Virus record (IMG/VR): IMGVR_UViG_3300044732_001952 | Coordinates: 62,001-126,000 of that record | Origin: a virus | DNA length: 64,000 bases | Reading direction: 5' to 3' (one strand) | Shown: positions 20,742-32,100 of the stretch, one piece after another | How the letters are laid out: the number at the start of each line of letters is the position of its first letter | Numbering within the stretch: the first letter of the stretch is position 1 | Made by a program: the position numbers and the translations under genes | Notes under the pieces: generated by a model | Seen by the model: only the letters and a program-made list of their open reading frames with translations | Told to the model about the DNA's origin: nothing | Database searches by the model: none

Positions 20742-22777
20742 TATAAATCAAAAGCTATTTCAATTATAACCGTTGTTGTGTTATTTTTTTCTATCGGTAG
20801 GTTTAGTTTACCAATAGCAACTAATTCACCACCTGTACTATAAATACCAACTTCAGAAATGTGGACATTTTGGCCACTATTAAACCACGTTGGGTTTGTT
20901 GTTGAGTTAAATAAGGTAGGTGGTACAACAATATTAAATTTAGTTCTCCATTTTCTTGTTGTACCTGCGGAACTAACATTACCGAAGAAGAAATTTTCGT
21001 CACCAAATTGTAGTAAATTTTGTTGTATTGTTGTTGGTACTGTCAAATAGTTGTTCACAATATATTGTGTAGATGCTGACAAATACATATTTTTATTAAT
21101 TGTAAATGTTGTGTTTTCTAAATTTAACGGGTTAATAGTATCACCAACTACTTGGCCATTAATTTGGTTTGTGTAATCCATAATTACCCAACCATCAGAA
21201 ACAGGTTTTTCACCTGAAGAAACTCTTTGTGCGATTAAATATAATTTATCAGCTTCAAATCCAGTTCCACCACTAACCGTCATGTACGGTAGTCCCGAAG
21301 TCGGGAATGTGATTTGTACGTCTTTTTTAGCGTTATCAGGACATTCTTGTTCAGTTAAAACAACACATGTATAATTTTGTGCGTGTAAACCTGTTGTATA
21401 ACCAGAACTACTAGCCAACATGTATGATACATATAAATCTTGTGTTTGGCCAATTAAACCATCTGTAGCCGTAACTAAACCATATCCTAAAGTTGGTAAA
21501 GTCCAATTCCTATTAGATTTATATGACATTGCTGCCACTAATTCTTGGTCGTCTATTGTCATAACTTGTTGGTCAGGAAAAATCCTACCAACATAATTAA
21601 TACCACTACTATCAACTAAATCATAATATCTAACCTCAGTAGAAACACCACTAAAGGTTACGTATTTTTCAACACCAGTACCTGAGAATGTCTCACCAAT
21701 CATATCTGCTGTACCCGAACCTGAGAATACTCTACCATGCCACATCAATGTAGGCATATTAAGTATCGGTGATGCTGGTACTGTTGTATCGATATAAAGT
21801 CTTTGTCCGTAAACACTTTCAGATTGGTTGTTACAAGTCTGTACGTTAGTGTAGTGAACTAAAGCAATTGACCTTTCATCTTCACAATTACTAGTTATTT
21901 CAGAAGTATATCCAAAATATTCTTTTGAACCAACATAACTTTCACTTCCGTATAGATTAAAATTCTCAAAAGTACCAATACCATCATCAATACCTGCCAT
22001 AGGATATGACCATACATTGTTTTGGTTCCATACTGTTCCTGCTGAATATATTCCGTCAGTACTAAAAGTATTTCCTGTTGGGTAAAATGCTGACCAACAA
22101 TAATTGGTTCCTGTATAACCAGGGAAGTAAGCAAAATTTCTATCTAAAGTTACGTTTAAAGTATTTGCTGATAATAAACCAGTTTTATTTTGTACCCTAT
22201 ACCATAAGTAAGGTACAGGTATATTTTGGTCGATAACAGCATCTCTTTGTGTAACACTCAATTCATCATTACTCATTTTAACTAACATAAAATCACCAAT
22301 AGATGGTTCATATGTGTTAGTTCCATAAGTTGCTGATTGTAAGACAGGTATTACGGTTGTTGAACCTGTTAAACCACTTAAAGGAACAATCGTATCAGTC
22401 TGTAAAACATAATTAGTGGTTGTATAAGCACTATATTCTGTTCCACCTGATGTTATTTCAAAGAAACCCAATTCAGGTGCTTGTGTTATTGTAACCAACT
22501 CTAATGCCGTAACTTGTGTTAGACCTAAAGCCGCTTGGTTAGGTAAACTTGTTAATGTTGGTAACAAAACCGTCTTCATCTCAGGTTGATTGGCTTTGGC
22601 TCTTAAGATATTCTCTAACGTAATATCATATGTTGGCCCCAAAGTTGTGTAATCAATCTCTGAATCACCTAATTTAAAGGTGTTAAAAGTTAACGCTCCG
22701 TTAGCCAATAAATTTCTACCTTTATCTGTAAGTCTTGCACTTACTACAATATTTGAATTTTTATCTATATAACTCAC
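20741..22777 (-). CDS. large tail structural protein with fibre-type C-terminus
   Basis: A 678-residue protein starting from GTG. The N-terminus (VSARLTDKGRNLLANGALTF, then NTFKLGDSE) belongs to the family shared with the two genes downstream. The long middle is Thr/Ser/Gly-rich beta sequence with few charges. The C-terminus has EVGIYSTGGELVAIGKLNLP and ends in EIAFDL, the pattern of several phage fibre/baseplate proteins. GTG was chosen because the A-rich leader and a TATTTATAAAAA element lie 12-24 nt upstream and no ATG is nearby in frame. Confidence 0.85.
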   Translation of the reverse strand: MSYIDKNSNIVVSARLTDKGRNLLANGALTFNTFKLGDSEIDYTTLGPTYDITLENILRAKANQPEMKTVLLPTLTSLPNQAALGLTQVTALELVTITQAPELGFFEITSGGTEYSAYTTTNYVLQTDTIVPLSGLTGSTTVIPVLQSATYGTNTYEPSIGDFMLVKMSNDELSVTQRDAVIDQNIPVPYLWYRVQNKTGLLSANTLNVTLDRNFAYFPGYTGTNYCWSAFYPTGNTFSTDGIYSAGTVWNQNNVWSYPMAGIDDGIGTFENFNLYGSESYVGSKEYFGYTSEITSNCEDERSIALVHYTNVQTCNNQSESVYGQRLYIDTTVPASPILNMPTLMWHGRVFSGSGTADMIGETFSGTGVEKYVTFSGVSTEVRYYDLVDSSGINYVGRIFPDQQVMTIDDQELVAAMSYKSNRNWTLPTLGYGLVTATDGLIGQTQDLYVSYMLASSSGYTTGLHAQNYTCVVLTEQECPDNAKKDVQITFPTSGLPYMTVSGGTGFEADKLYLIAQRVSSGEKPVSDGWVIMDYTNQINGQVVGDTINPLNLENTTFTINKNMYLSASTQYIVNNYLTVPTTIQQNLLQFGDENFFFGNVSSAGTTRKWRTKFNIVVPPTLFNSTTNPTWFNSGQNVHISEVGIYSTGGELVAIGKLNLPIEKNNTTTVIIEIAFDL

Positions 22778-22813
22778 TTCTTATGTTTTTTTATAAATAT
22801 TTAAATTATTATT

Positions 22814-25246
22814 TTATTCAAAAAAATCTTTTTTTAATTTATCCAATGCCGTACTACCAGCCGTTATACCAAAGTAAAAATATACCAAATCGTAACGAGA
22901 AGCGTAATAAAGGTCAGCGTTCCAATTGTAGGGACAACCAAACAATCTATTAAGTGTTAAATCTAAATAACCCCCACTTGTTGGTGCTATAACTGGACTT
23001 GTGTTGTTACAATGTGAGACTACTGGGTTACCATCCGAACCGTATATTGGCTGGAAGTCTATCCTACAGTAATATTTTAACCAACAACCTCCGTGATTTT
23101 GTTTTAACTCTTTATCAGCGTATTGTGCATCTAAAAAAGCGTCTGTTGCCCAAATTGAAAGGTTCTTACCCCATTTACCAGGTAAATTATTGGGTAAATT
23201 ATTCATATCATTATTCTGATAAGGAAAAAAATCATTGGGGTCTAGGTAAGTTGTTGGTGATAAAAATGGTATTAGATTTTGTGTTCTAATTCCATTTTCA
23301 ACATTAGTAGTCATACAAAATCTAGCACCAGTCGGTTTAAAGAAAGGTTTTAAAACGCTACCAACATTATTAGATAAACTATCTTTTAACGTATCCAATA
23401 TTTCTTGACACATTAACATAGAACCAATATTCATAATTCTTGTGTCCGAACCCCATTTACAATAAACAAATTCTTCTGTGTCGTTAGCACCATTTAATAC
23501 ACCTGGAATTGATTTTGGTGTAATGAATGTACATCTAGTACCTTCTGGCATTTCAGTTCCATTTGCTTGAGCATTAGCCCAAGAATTCGGGTTTGTGGCT
23601 AGTACATTTGGGTATTGTGTGGTGTTTATGGTGTATTGGATATCCCCTTCCACCATAAAGTAACGGTCAACATTAGCGTTATGACCAAAACCACAACAAT
23701 CATAATCGCCATTATTTTTTGTTCTTACTTGAAATTTTGGTAAGTAACACCCACCATTTAACCATGCATCATAAAAACAAGCTTTAACTTTTTTTCTCTT
23801 AGAAAAGCCTGAAAAAGGTCTTTTTATGAAAACATTATAAGGGACATCAAGGTTTTTGTTACCACCTTCAGATTGTGTATCATCCTCATCATCCTCATTA
23901 CTTAACGAAACTGGGGTAATTACAAATTCACCACAATTTTTTAACCCAATAAAGTCAAATCTACCAGATTTCCTTTTCTTTAACTTTCTTATAAATTGTG
24001 TTGTAGTATAAACTTGTTTCCATTCAAAAGTATGAAAATCTGTATTAACATTAATCATTGCATAACTATCAATGTCGTCAGTAAATCTAACAGAACTATT
24101 TGTACTAGGTGTTATTAAACTAGCTGTTCTAAAAGTTTTTCTACCTTTAAAAGTGGCTGAATTGTCATTAAATTTTAATTTAAATCTATATTTACCTTTA
24201 GTGGGTACACCTTTGGTTTGGTCTGGTGATTTAACTAAATTACCGAATTCATCTGTTACTACCTTATCATAATACAATGGTAATGTAAATACATAAACAC
24301 CGTTTTCATCAATTTCTTTCGAGGGTAATCTTGATATGTTTATGGGGTCACCATCATCATTAACTTCTAATCTTAGAATATCTACTTGTCCTGAAGCGGT
24401 AATTAACTGTGTTTGGTCTCCCATAAATCTTTTAATTCTACAACTTTTCTTTAAATAATTCTTATCAGAATCGGTAAAGATTGAACCCATAAAAATAGCG
24501 TTAGCAACTAAATCGTTACCAATATTAAAATCAACTCTAGTAATCCCAAAATTACATCTTTCCTCATCACCCCAAAAAGGAACAACTTCAACACCTTTAT
24601 TTTGTGTTTTAATTTGTGCCAAACTATCTAGGTTAGTAGATTTTTTAAAATTTTTACCATCAAATAAAGAATCAGTGAATCCTTGTGATTTTAAATCATA
24701 AGGTCTAAGGCTTAAAAATCCTATGTCACTTATATCAACATCCATGTGTATTGTTTGTTGTCCAGGTGGAACCCCAAATATGATATAATCTCCTGCGTCA
24801 TTAGTGACTGTTGTATATCTATAATATTTATCAAATATTTCTAAATAAATTTCATTATTTAATAACGTTTCTTTTGTTGGGAAAGTTCCTACGGCCTGAT
24901 TAAGACTACAAGTTGACTGTTCTAATAATAAATTATATCTATATCCCTCACCATTAACACTAGTTACTGTTTTATAAGGGTATAAAGTATTTATTAAATC
25001 ATTTTTTTGGTCTTCGCTAGTAACAGGTATAAATATAGAAACCTTAGCATTCGGGACACCAAAACCTTCATTAGATATTACACGTCCAACTACAACACCA
25101 TAATCAGCACAAAAAGATTCATAAACATCTTGTTGTGTTATTTTTAAACTTAAGATTTCAATAAAATCAAAGTCTTGTTTTAACTCAAAACTAATATTTT
25201 TATCTACACCAGGTGTTGTTCTTATTCTTATACTCTTATTCTCCAT
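22814..25246 (-). CDS. large virion protein with carboxypeptidase-regulatory-like domain
   Basis: An 810-residue protein. Residues 50-77 (VVVGRVISNEGFGVPNAKVS) and 133-172 (TNDAGDYIIFGVPPGQQTI) carry the strand and turn pattern of a carboxypeptidase-regulatory-like Ig fold, with an insertion between the halves. Such domains are frequent in Bacteroidota surface proteins and phage tail parts. Middle and C-terminal regions contain paired cysteines (YDCCGFGHN, GGCWLKYYC) and look like further beta domains. It lies in the tail block, 3 nt before the stop of the next gene. Baseplate or fibre-network role is inferred from context. Confidence 0.82.
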   Translation of the reverse strand: MENKSIRIRTTPGVDKNISFELKQDFDFIEILSLKITQQDVYESFCADYGVVVGRVISNEGFGVPNAKVSIFIPVTSEDQKNDLINTLYPYKTVTSVNGEGYRYNLLLEQSTCSLNQAVGTFPTKETLLNNEIYLEIFDKYYRYTTVTNDAGDYIIFGVPPGQQTIHMDVDISDIGFLSLRPYDLKSQGFTDSLFDGKNFKKSTNLDSLAQIKTQNKGVEVVPFWGDEERCNFGITRVDFNIGNDLVANAIFMGSIFTDSDKNYLKKSCRIKRFMGDQTQLITASGQVDILRLEVNDDGDPINISRLPSKEIDENGVYVFTLPLYYDKVVTDEFGNLVKSPDQTKGVPTKGKYRFKLKFNDNSATFKGRKTFRTASLITPSTNSSVRFTDDIDSYAMINVNTDFHTFEWKQVYTTTQFIRKLKKRKSGRFDFIGLKNCGEFVITPVSLSNEDDEDDTQSEGGNKNLDVPYNVFIKRPFSGFSKRKKVKACFYDAWLNGGCYLPKFQVRTKNNGDYDCCGFGHNANVDRYFMVEGDIQYTINTTQYPNVLATNPNSWANAQANGTEMPEGTRCTFITPKSIPGVLNGANDTEEFVYCKWGSDTRIMNIGSMLMCQEILDTLKDSLSNNVGSVLKPFFKPTGARFCMTTNVENGIRTQNLIPFLSPTTYLDPNDFFPYQNNDMNNLPNNLPGKWGKNLSIWATDAFLDAQYADKELKQNHGGCWLKYYCRIDFQPIYGSDGNPVVSHCNNTSPVIAPTSGGYLDLTLNRLFGCPYNWNADLYYASRYDLVYFYFGITAGSTALDKLKKDFFE

Positions 25247-25248
25247 TA

Positions 25249-26853
25249 TTAATAACTGTTTTTAGCATAGTCAATGTTAACTTTAAATGATACTGTATCA
25301 CTTACACTTCTAGTTGTTACCACATTATCAAATAATATATGGTAATTTTTGAAAAAACATATCCTAAGTAAAAATTTTTCACCTACATTTGTAGGTAATT
25401 GGTCTAATGTTGTAGAATATTCGGATTGTAATCTATCAAATCCATATAATTTGGATTGTACTAAATTTAAAAATTGGGTATCATCAAAAGTAGTTACTTG
25501 TATTAGGAATTTACCATCCTCACTCTTAATAGAAGAATATGATTGTGGGGCTTCCCATAAAATAGTTGGTGTTAATGTTCTATAATACCCTAAGTCAAAA
25601 TACTTAGAACCTAAATCTGTAAAATAAAAAATAGATATAGCATCATTTATTTGTATTTGATTTAAAGGGTTTATTATTAATTTTGAGTTGTCCGTAGAAC
25701 TAAGAAAGTACTCAACATTTTCTTGTAGTTTAACCCCGTTAATTACAATTATTAAACTAGACTCACTTCTATTTAGTTTTGTTAATAATATTTCTTGTCT
25801 GTTTTTTACAGGGTTGTAATTTACTGTTAAACTTGTCACCCCTGATGTAATACCAGTTGTTATAGTATTAACAATTCCCGCATCTATATTCAAATAATTT
25901 TCATATAAATTAATACTATCAACAGTTACATCTGGATTGTTTAAATAAACAACTTGGATTACATCTTTTGTTGGTTCTATTTCACCTGAAATGATTTCAA
26001 AATAACCATTACCCAAATTACTTAAATAAACCCAATCTAAATTTTCTGTCAATAAAATACCATTAACAAATACAATAAATTTATTATTTAAAGCATATCC
26101 ACCAATTTTAAACACGGATGTGTAACCTTCTAACAAATTAGGGGTTTCTGTAATTAAGGTAGCGTTTTGTAATATATCAAAAGTATTGATTTGACCAATT
26201 GTGGGTTTATCAGGATTAACTGTTGTTACAAAATACCAACCATCATCAAATAAAGATTCTTTTGTTTGTGTAGACATATCAAAAGTGTTTACCTTAAGAT
26301 TATCTACAAGATTTTGTGTTTGGAATATATTATAATCTTTTATGATATATTCAGCATCAATAACAGGTAATGATGATTTATTTATAGTTTCATAAATTGT
26401 ATTAGCGGTTATTGTTGAATAACCAAAACAATTTGAATATGTTGAATCTATTTTTGTGACGTAATCACGATTTTTGGGTAATTTAGCTAATTGGAATGTG
26501 TGGTAACAAAAATTACCAGTGTATGCACTATACTGTGTATTACCCGTAATTTGGAATACTAAGTCTATTTCATCAACATCAGATAAGTTATAAACGGCAG
26601 TACAAGCTGACGTAGAATAAGAACTACCCGTAGTAAAACCACTACAGTTTATTGTTGTAAATCCTGATGTAGGTTTAGTTGTTCCACTTAAATTATATAA
26701 AGGATTTAAAAAAGTTTCTTCTAAAAAAGCTAAACTATTACTAATATTGTAAATGTTAGATAAACCCAAAGACCTATCAACATTAGTTTGTTCTACAGAA
26801 GTTAAATTTACTGTAGGGATATCTGTTTTTTTATTTTTACATAATATACACAT
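25249..26853 (-). CDS. tail structural protein
   Basis: A 534-residue protein beginning MCILCKNKK, a CxxC directly at the N-terminus, followed by a Thr/Asn/Leu-rich, beta-predicted chain with no recognised domain. Residues 240-420 contain repeated FxVFVNGILLTENLDWVYLS-like and IIVINGVKLQENVEYFLSS-like segments, i.e. two copies of an NG-x2-L-x-EN-x-x-Y/W unit, seen in other phage tail proteins. One-base overlap with the Cys-rich protein upstream suggests they are assembled together. Confidence 0.82.
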   Translation of the reverse strand: MCILCKNKKTDIPTVNLTSVEQTNVDRSLGLSNIYNISNSLAFLEETFLNPLYNLSGTTKPTSGFTTINCSGFTTGSSYSTSACTAVYNLSDVDEIDLVFQITGNTQYSAYTGNFCYHTFQLAKLPKNRDYVTKIDSTYSNCFGYSTITANTIYETINKSSLPVIDAEYIIKDYNIFQTQNLVDNLKVNTFDMSTQTKESLFDDGWYFVTTVNPDKPTIGQINTFDILQNATLITETPNLLEGYTSVFKIGGYALNNKFIVFVNGILLTENLDWVYLSNLGNGYFEIISGEIEPTKDVIQVVYLNNPDVTVDSINLYENYLNIDAGIVNTITTGITSGVTSLTVNYNPVKNRQEILLTKLNRSESSLIIVINGVKLQENVEYFLSSTDNSKLIINPLNQIQINDAISIFYFTDLGSKYFDLGYYRTLTPTILWEAPQSYSSIKSEDGKFLIQVTTFDDTQFLNLVQSKLYGFDRLQSEYSTTLDQLPTNVGEKFLLRICFFKNYHILFDNVVTTRSVSDTVSFKVNIDYAKNSY

Positions 26854-29165
26854 TATACAAATACTTCTTTTACTCCACCTCTAATTAAGTTATTATAATA
26901 TTCTTGTTTTTGTTTAAGTAAAGGTTCTAATTGTGGTTGTGTTAATGTAACAACATTTACTACCACGATTCCACCACCCCCTGTCGGGTCTTGTGTTGTT
27001 GAAATTACTACTGTACCATCAGTAATTATAGGTCCGTTAGTTGAATCGTGTGGTGTCCCCGAACTAGTACCAGATAAAACAGTACTATCAACATTACTAG
27101 TTACAACATCCCCACCATTAAGTGTGAATCCTGTATATGGAACAAAATTAGTGCCATATTCAATAACTGTTATTTCAGATTCAACATATTCAAAATCAAA
27201 ATCACACACATCAAATTGTGGGCAAATAAATGAATCATTATTACACCATTTTTCACCTGAGACAAATATTGTGGTTGCTGGTACAAATTGTTCAATCATC
27301 CTAACCCAAAAACTTTGGAAAACTTTTTTGTACTCTTCTAATTGTAATAGTGTGGCTGTTTTTACACAATAAGAACCTGTTGATGCTGTTACTGTTTCTA
27401 CTATCGTACTTGCAGTAGTGACTCCACTATAACAAGTTCCAGCACTTAAAGTATATCCACTAGGACAATAAGTCTCAGTTTTTGTACAATATTCAGTCCC
27501 ACCTGTAGTTGTTACAAGTGAATACCCATCAGGGCATTTACTATATTCAACACAACAATCACTACACATGTTAAATGTAAGTTCCATTTCCTTACTGATA
27601 ATAACGGAATTACTATGTGGTTCTAATATGTTAGATTGTTCAAAATAATCTGTATATCTCCACGGAATATCTGCATCAGCACTAGGTGCGAATGTTCTAT
27701 TCACATAACCATAACCTTGTATTAACCCTACCTGACCCCTATCTCTTATTAAATTATCCTGTGTTGATTCCCCGATATTTTCTAAACCTGGGTTATATAC
27801 CCAAGACCTTTTATTATCAATAACTCTTACTAAATCAAATCCAACACATTTTTTAGTATCAAAAAATAATCTATCTTCTTCTTTATAACAATCAATCCTA
27901 ATATTATCTACTCTAACATCATATTCACAGCAAGGTATTATTCCACCACCGATATTTAACATTAAATTAAAAGTTTCACCAGAATTAACAGTAAATCTAG
28001 CACTTAAATCAACCCAAGTATTAAAACCGTCTACACTTGAATCAAAGACCCCAAATTGTGAAATTACAACATTCGGGTTATTTGTTAATAACGACGCAGT
28101 TAAAAATTCAGTAAAACAAATTTCTGATGGTTGTGTAAAAAATATTTTAGCTGAAACAACTAAATCATCACAACCATCGGGTTTTATTGGTTCACTATTT
28201 AAAGTGATGTTGATGGAGTCTGGCCCACCAATAGTTAAATCAGGACTTTTTTCACAGATTCCTAGGATTGGGTTCCAAACTACATCAAAACCAACAATTT
28301 CTTTAGTACAACAAGACTCATTTAAACTTTCATTAATTTTTGAAATTGTACCGAAAACTTGTTCTACATTAGGTCTGTCAGGTATATTGGCTGGTTGTGT
28401 TGTAAAATCACTATATAAACAACCATAATTTGTTAAAGGTATTTTACATAAGTTATGGGTAGAATCCCAATAAACATTAGGTATACCAGTAACTTCAGGT
28501 GTACAACAATCAGGACTAGTTACACCAATAACAGTATCTTTACTTATTGAAATAGCAATATTTGGTGGACATGAGTTTTTTAATACTTTACAAAAACCTG
28601 TATTACCTTGTGAAATCCATATAACATCGGAACCAACAATATTCCTGTTACAACATTCTTGTGATAACGGTATTTGATTTCCGTTTGTGGTGTAAAAAAT
28701 ATCACCCGATAAAGTTATGTATATTTGTGTGGCATCTGGACAAACATTCGAAATTTCTAAAGATGGTAATGTTCCTATTGCACCACCTGCTGAAACTCCT
28801 GTTGAACCTCCCGTTCCATTATTATCACCAGGAAGCCATCTAGCTGTACAACAACCTTTTGTATAAGTAGGACCTGCTGCTGTAGTTTCTGAACCTACCA
28901 CATACGTCCATTGTGCTGCGGTACTATATGAAGTACACATAATATCTCCAGATACAGCTTGTGTACCACCATACACTCTAAGAGTTGCGGTAGTTGTAGA
29001 GTACCCTTGATTTTGATAAGAAGGTGGTAATTGGTTAATAATTTGTGGTCCTGGGATTACATTACCTATCCCTGGTTGGTATGTAAGTGTACAGGATTGT
29101 GTTAGTGGTCCTCCACCTCCCCCTCCTTTTCCACCACCTATTGCTATATTATTATTTTGTCCCAT
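26853..29165 (-). CDS. Cys-rich modular tail protein (smaller)
   Basis: A 770-residue protein. It opens with a Gly-run (GGGKGGGGGG) and then carries a module also found in its 1444-residue neighbour: CTLTYQPG..., MCTSY...QW, a GCC-containing segment with GG-x-AIG, CP-x-A/I-x-x-I, and several CC(T/N)-x2-V/IVG-x2-V-x-W-x(5-9)-C repeats (roughly residues 22-290). The middle has a beta-sandwich-like region with the ECCEYDVRVDNIRIDCYK type of ending; the C-terminal 250 residues contain more paired Cys (DCCVEYSKCPDGYSL, YCPSGYTLSAGTCYSG) similar to extracellular Cys-rich folds. Role: probably an external baseplate or fibre component. Disulphides or metal binding are both possible. Confidence 0.82.
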   Translation of the reverse strand: MGQNNNIAIGGGKGGGGGGPLTQSCTLTYQPGIGNVIPGPQIINQLPPSYQNQGYSTTTATLRVYGGTQAVSGDIMCTSYSTAAQWTYVVGSETTAAGPTYTKGCCTARWLPGDNNGTGGSTGVSAGGAIGTLPSLEISNVCPDATQIYITLSGDIFYTTNGNQIPLSQECCNRNIVGSDVIWISQGNTGFCKVLKNSCPPNIAISISKDTVIGVTSPDCCTPEVTGIPNVYWDSTHNLCKIPLTNYGCLYSDFTTQPANIPDRPNVEQVFGTISKINESLNESCCTKEIVGFDVVWNPILGICEKSPDLTIGGPDSINITLNSEPIKPDGCDDLVVSAKIFFTQPSEICFTEFLTASLLTNNPNVVISQFGVFDSSVDGFNTWVDLSARFTVNSGETFNLMLNIGGGIIPCCEYDVRVDNIRIDCYKEEDRLFFDTKKCVGFDLVRVIDNKRSWVYNPGLENIGESTQDNLIRDRGQVGLIQGYGYVNRTFAPSADADIPWRYTDYFEQSNILEPHSNSVIISKEMELTFNMCSDCCVEYSKCPDGYSLVTTTGGTEYCTKTETYCPSGYTLSAGTCYSGVTTASTIVETVTASTGSYCVKTATLLQLEEYKKVFQSFWVRMIEQFVPATTIFVSGEKWCNNDSFICPQFDVCDFDFEYVESEITVIEYGTNFVPYTGFTLNGGDVVTSNVDSTVLSGTSSGTPHDSTNGPIITDGTVVISTTQDPTGGGGIVVVNVVTLTQPQLEPLLKQKQEYYNNLIRGGVKEVFV

Positions 29166-29179
29166 TTATTTTAAATATT

Positions 29180-32100
29180 TTATAAGTAAGTATTTCCACC
29201 AAGAATATATGGATAACATTGTGATGGTTCTACATCTATTCCTGCCGTTATGTTCATACCTACAGTATAACATGATTCATTTGAAGTATTTATTGTTCTT
29301 TTGACTTGGTAACCACACTCTGTTTTTAGTGTGACATCTTGTATATCAACGTCACTAACAACAATACCTGATGAACTTGATGAGTAGTAAATTGTTTTTA
29401 CGTCACTAGGGTTAGATATTGTGTAGACTTCCAACTCAATTTTATATGAATAATTGTTTAAACCAATAAAATAGAATCCGTAACCATTATTAAAAATATT
29501 TGTTAAAGTACCTTGTGTGTTAGGTGTATTAGATAAATTTAATGGTTGTCCAGGTAGTTGTGCTTTAGAAAAATCTATACTTAAATCATTTAATGTTTTT
29601 TGTATGAAAAGTACTGAATTCCATTTATCAGGTGGTAAATAATTTGCGTCTAATACCGTACTCGGTAAATTTGAATATCCCGATAAATAATCGTAACCAT
29701 TTATTATCAATTTCTTAAGTTTGACGTACACTCTTTCATTTAAACCGTAAATACCATAATTACTACCAACATGATATTGTGGGTATAATAAGGACATGTA
29801 AGTTTCTATTAAAGTATGTCTACAAGAAGTAAATTCAGCAATTTCAGTTTTAACACATTTTTTAGTATTAACATCATAATGATAATTTAAATCACCAGTA
29901 ATTGTTGTATAATTTTTACAACAATTGGCATCTAAAGGAGAACCATCAGAACCCAATACTTCTGTTTGTATAAAAGTATCTGTACCTATTAAAACTAAAT
30001 TATCTAAAAATGTAAAAGTAGTTGGGCAATTTGTTGTGGAAACACTTATAGAAGTGTCAGCTAAATCAAGACAGACTTGATTACCAAAAGCATCTAAACC
30101 AATATAACCACCTTTAGCTTTACAACATTCAAGATTTGATATGTTCTCGTCACTAACACTCATTATAACACAAAAGTCGTTTGGTATTAAGTTACAAGAA
30201 TTACCATTCCATATAACGGGTTGTCCTACAACACTTTCTGTACAACAATCTGGTGTCGATATTCCTGAAACAAGTCCAGTTTGTAATATAGTAAAGGTAC
30301 AGTTACTAGGACTATTACTAACAACACACTCACCATTAATTGATATTGTTACGTCATTACCAACAACGTCTTTTGTACAACATTCTGCGGATAATAGTTG
30401 TGTTGTGCCATTATTGACATAATAAACAACCCCAGTTGGGCTAATTGCTATATTAGTTATATCTGGACATTTAATATTAACAGGATTTGCTAATACACAA
30501 TTAGTACCATCCCACACAACTTGTTGGCCTACCACACTTTGTGTACAACATAACTCACCTAATTTTTGGACTGTCGATGTATTTGGGTTAGCCGTGTAAT
30601 TATAATAAACAATGTTATTATTAATTATAATGTCTGAAATATTAGGACAATACACTAAACTAGCTGGACCTAATTGTACTTCACCAATAGCTCCACCAGT
30701 AGCTCCACCACCTGTATTATTATTATTTCTATATCCTCTACAACATCCCTTTTCATATAATAAAGGACTTGTACCAAGTATCGGTGTCCATTGACTTGTG
30801 TAAAAGCTAGCGCACATTTGGTATCCTGACGGAGCAGGTTCACTAGAACTACTAATGATATAACTAAACCCATCAGTATCGTTATAAGTGGTTCCAACAC
30901 CAAGAGTACAACCAAAATTAATCGGACCTCCACCCCCACCGTTACCGTTTGTACCACTTGGAACTTTTAATTGTTTATTTGAATTTATTAATAAATCATA
31001 GTATTCTGTACCACAATAAACATTTGTTGGTGGGCACCAATAACAAACAAAATTAGTATTGTTTGTTTGGATTATTGGGTCGTAAAATAATTCATCAGCA
31101 GTAAATACATCTACAACTGTGTTAGAATTTATGTCCGCTAATATACATCTAGTCCCATCCCAATAAACATCAGTACCCACAACAATATTAGTACAACAAG
31201 TTTCGTTTTCTACTCCAAAGACTAAACCACTAGGTAAAATAGAAATTTGTCCTTCTGTGGGACATATAGTAGTTATTGTTGACACACTACTAGGTAAATA
31301 ATAACCACCTATATTAGAACAACATTGTTCAGTTATTTGTGAGGCAACTATTAAATCTTGTTGGTTTGTATTTAGTAAACTATAGATATTTGTTAAATCA
31401 ACAGCTACTGGAGTTAAATCGTTGGCAAATATAATCCCATTATCGTAATATATTAAATCTGTAGGACAAGTTAATTCACAATTAGACCCACCATAACTAA
31501 ATGTTATTCTTAATGAAGCTCCACTATGACCATACGTAACATCACCAACACCACCTGCCATAACTACAGTAGCATTAGATGATATTTGATTATTGTCGTT
31601 TAGTATTTGTGCGTAATCCCCACCGTAATTTGAAACCCCGTCTTCTATGTCACCATTATTAAAATCTTTAAATAAATTATCTAAAGTAATAAATGTTGTA
31701 GTTCCTGTTGTAGTCCCTTGAAAATCTTCAACGAAACACCTAAACCTATCCAAATACATTTTACCGTAATCGTAAGGCCCAATATGTGGGTTATTACCAA
31801 TTTCGGATAAATTACCACCATTATACCAAAAACCATTCATCTGATAATAAAAAGCATCACCGTCTGCTGGTACTTTTGGAAATCCGTATTGGTCTATCGG
31901 GTATGATATTTCACCAGCGGTTAAACTAGATATAAAATCGTCTACCGGTTGGTCAAAATATTCGGCTAATAAAGTATATACCTTATCAGCATTCAATTTA
32001 TCTTTAGCTATATAAAGATATTCGTCAAGACTAACCACACACTTTTGGATTCCAAAAAGGTTTAAGAAAAATTCCAATACTTTTCTATGGCCTTTAGATT

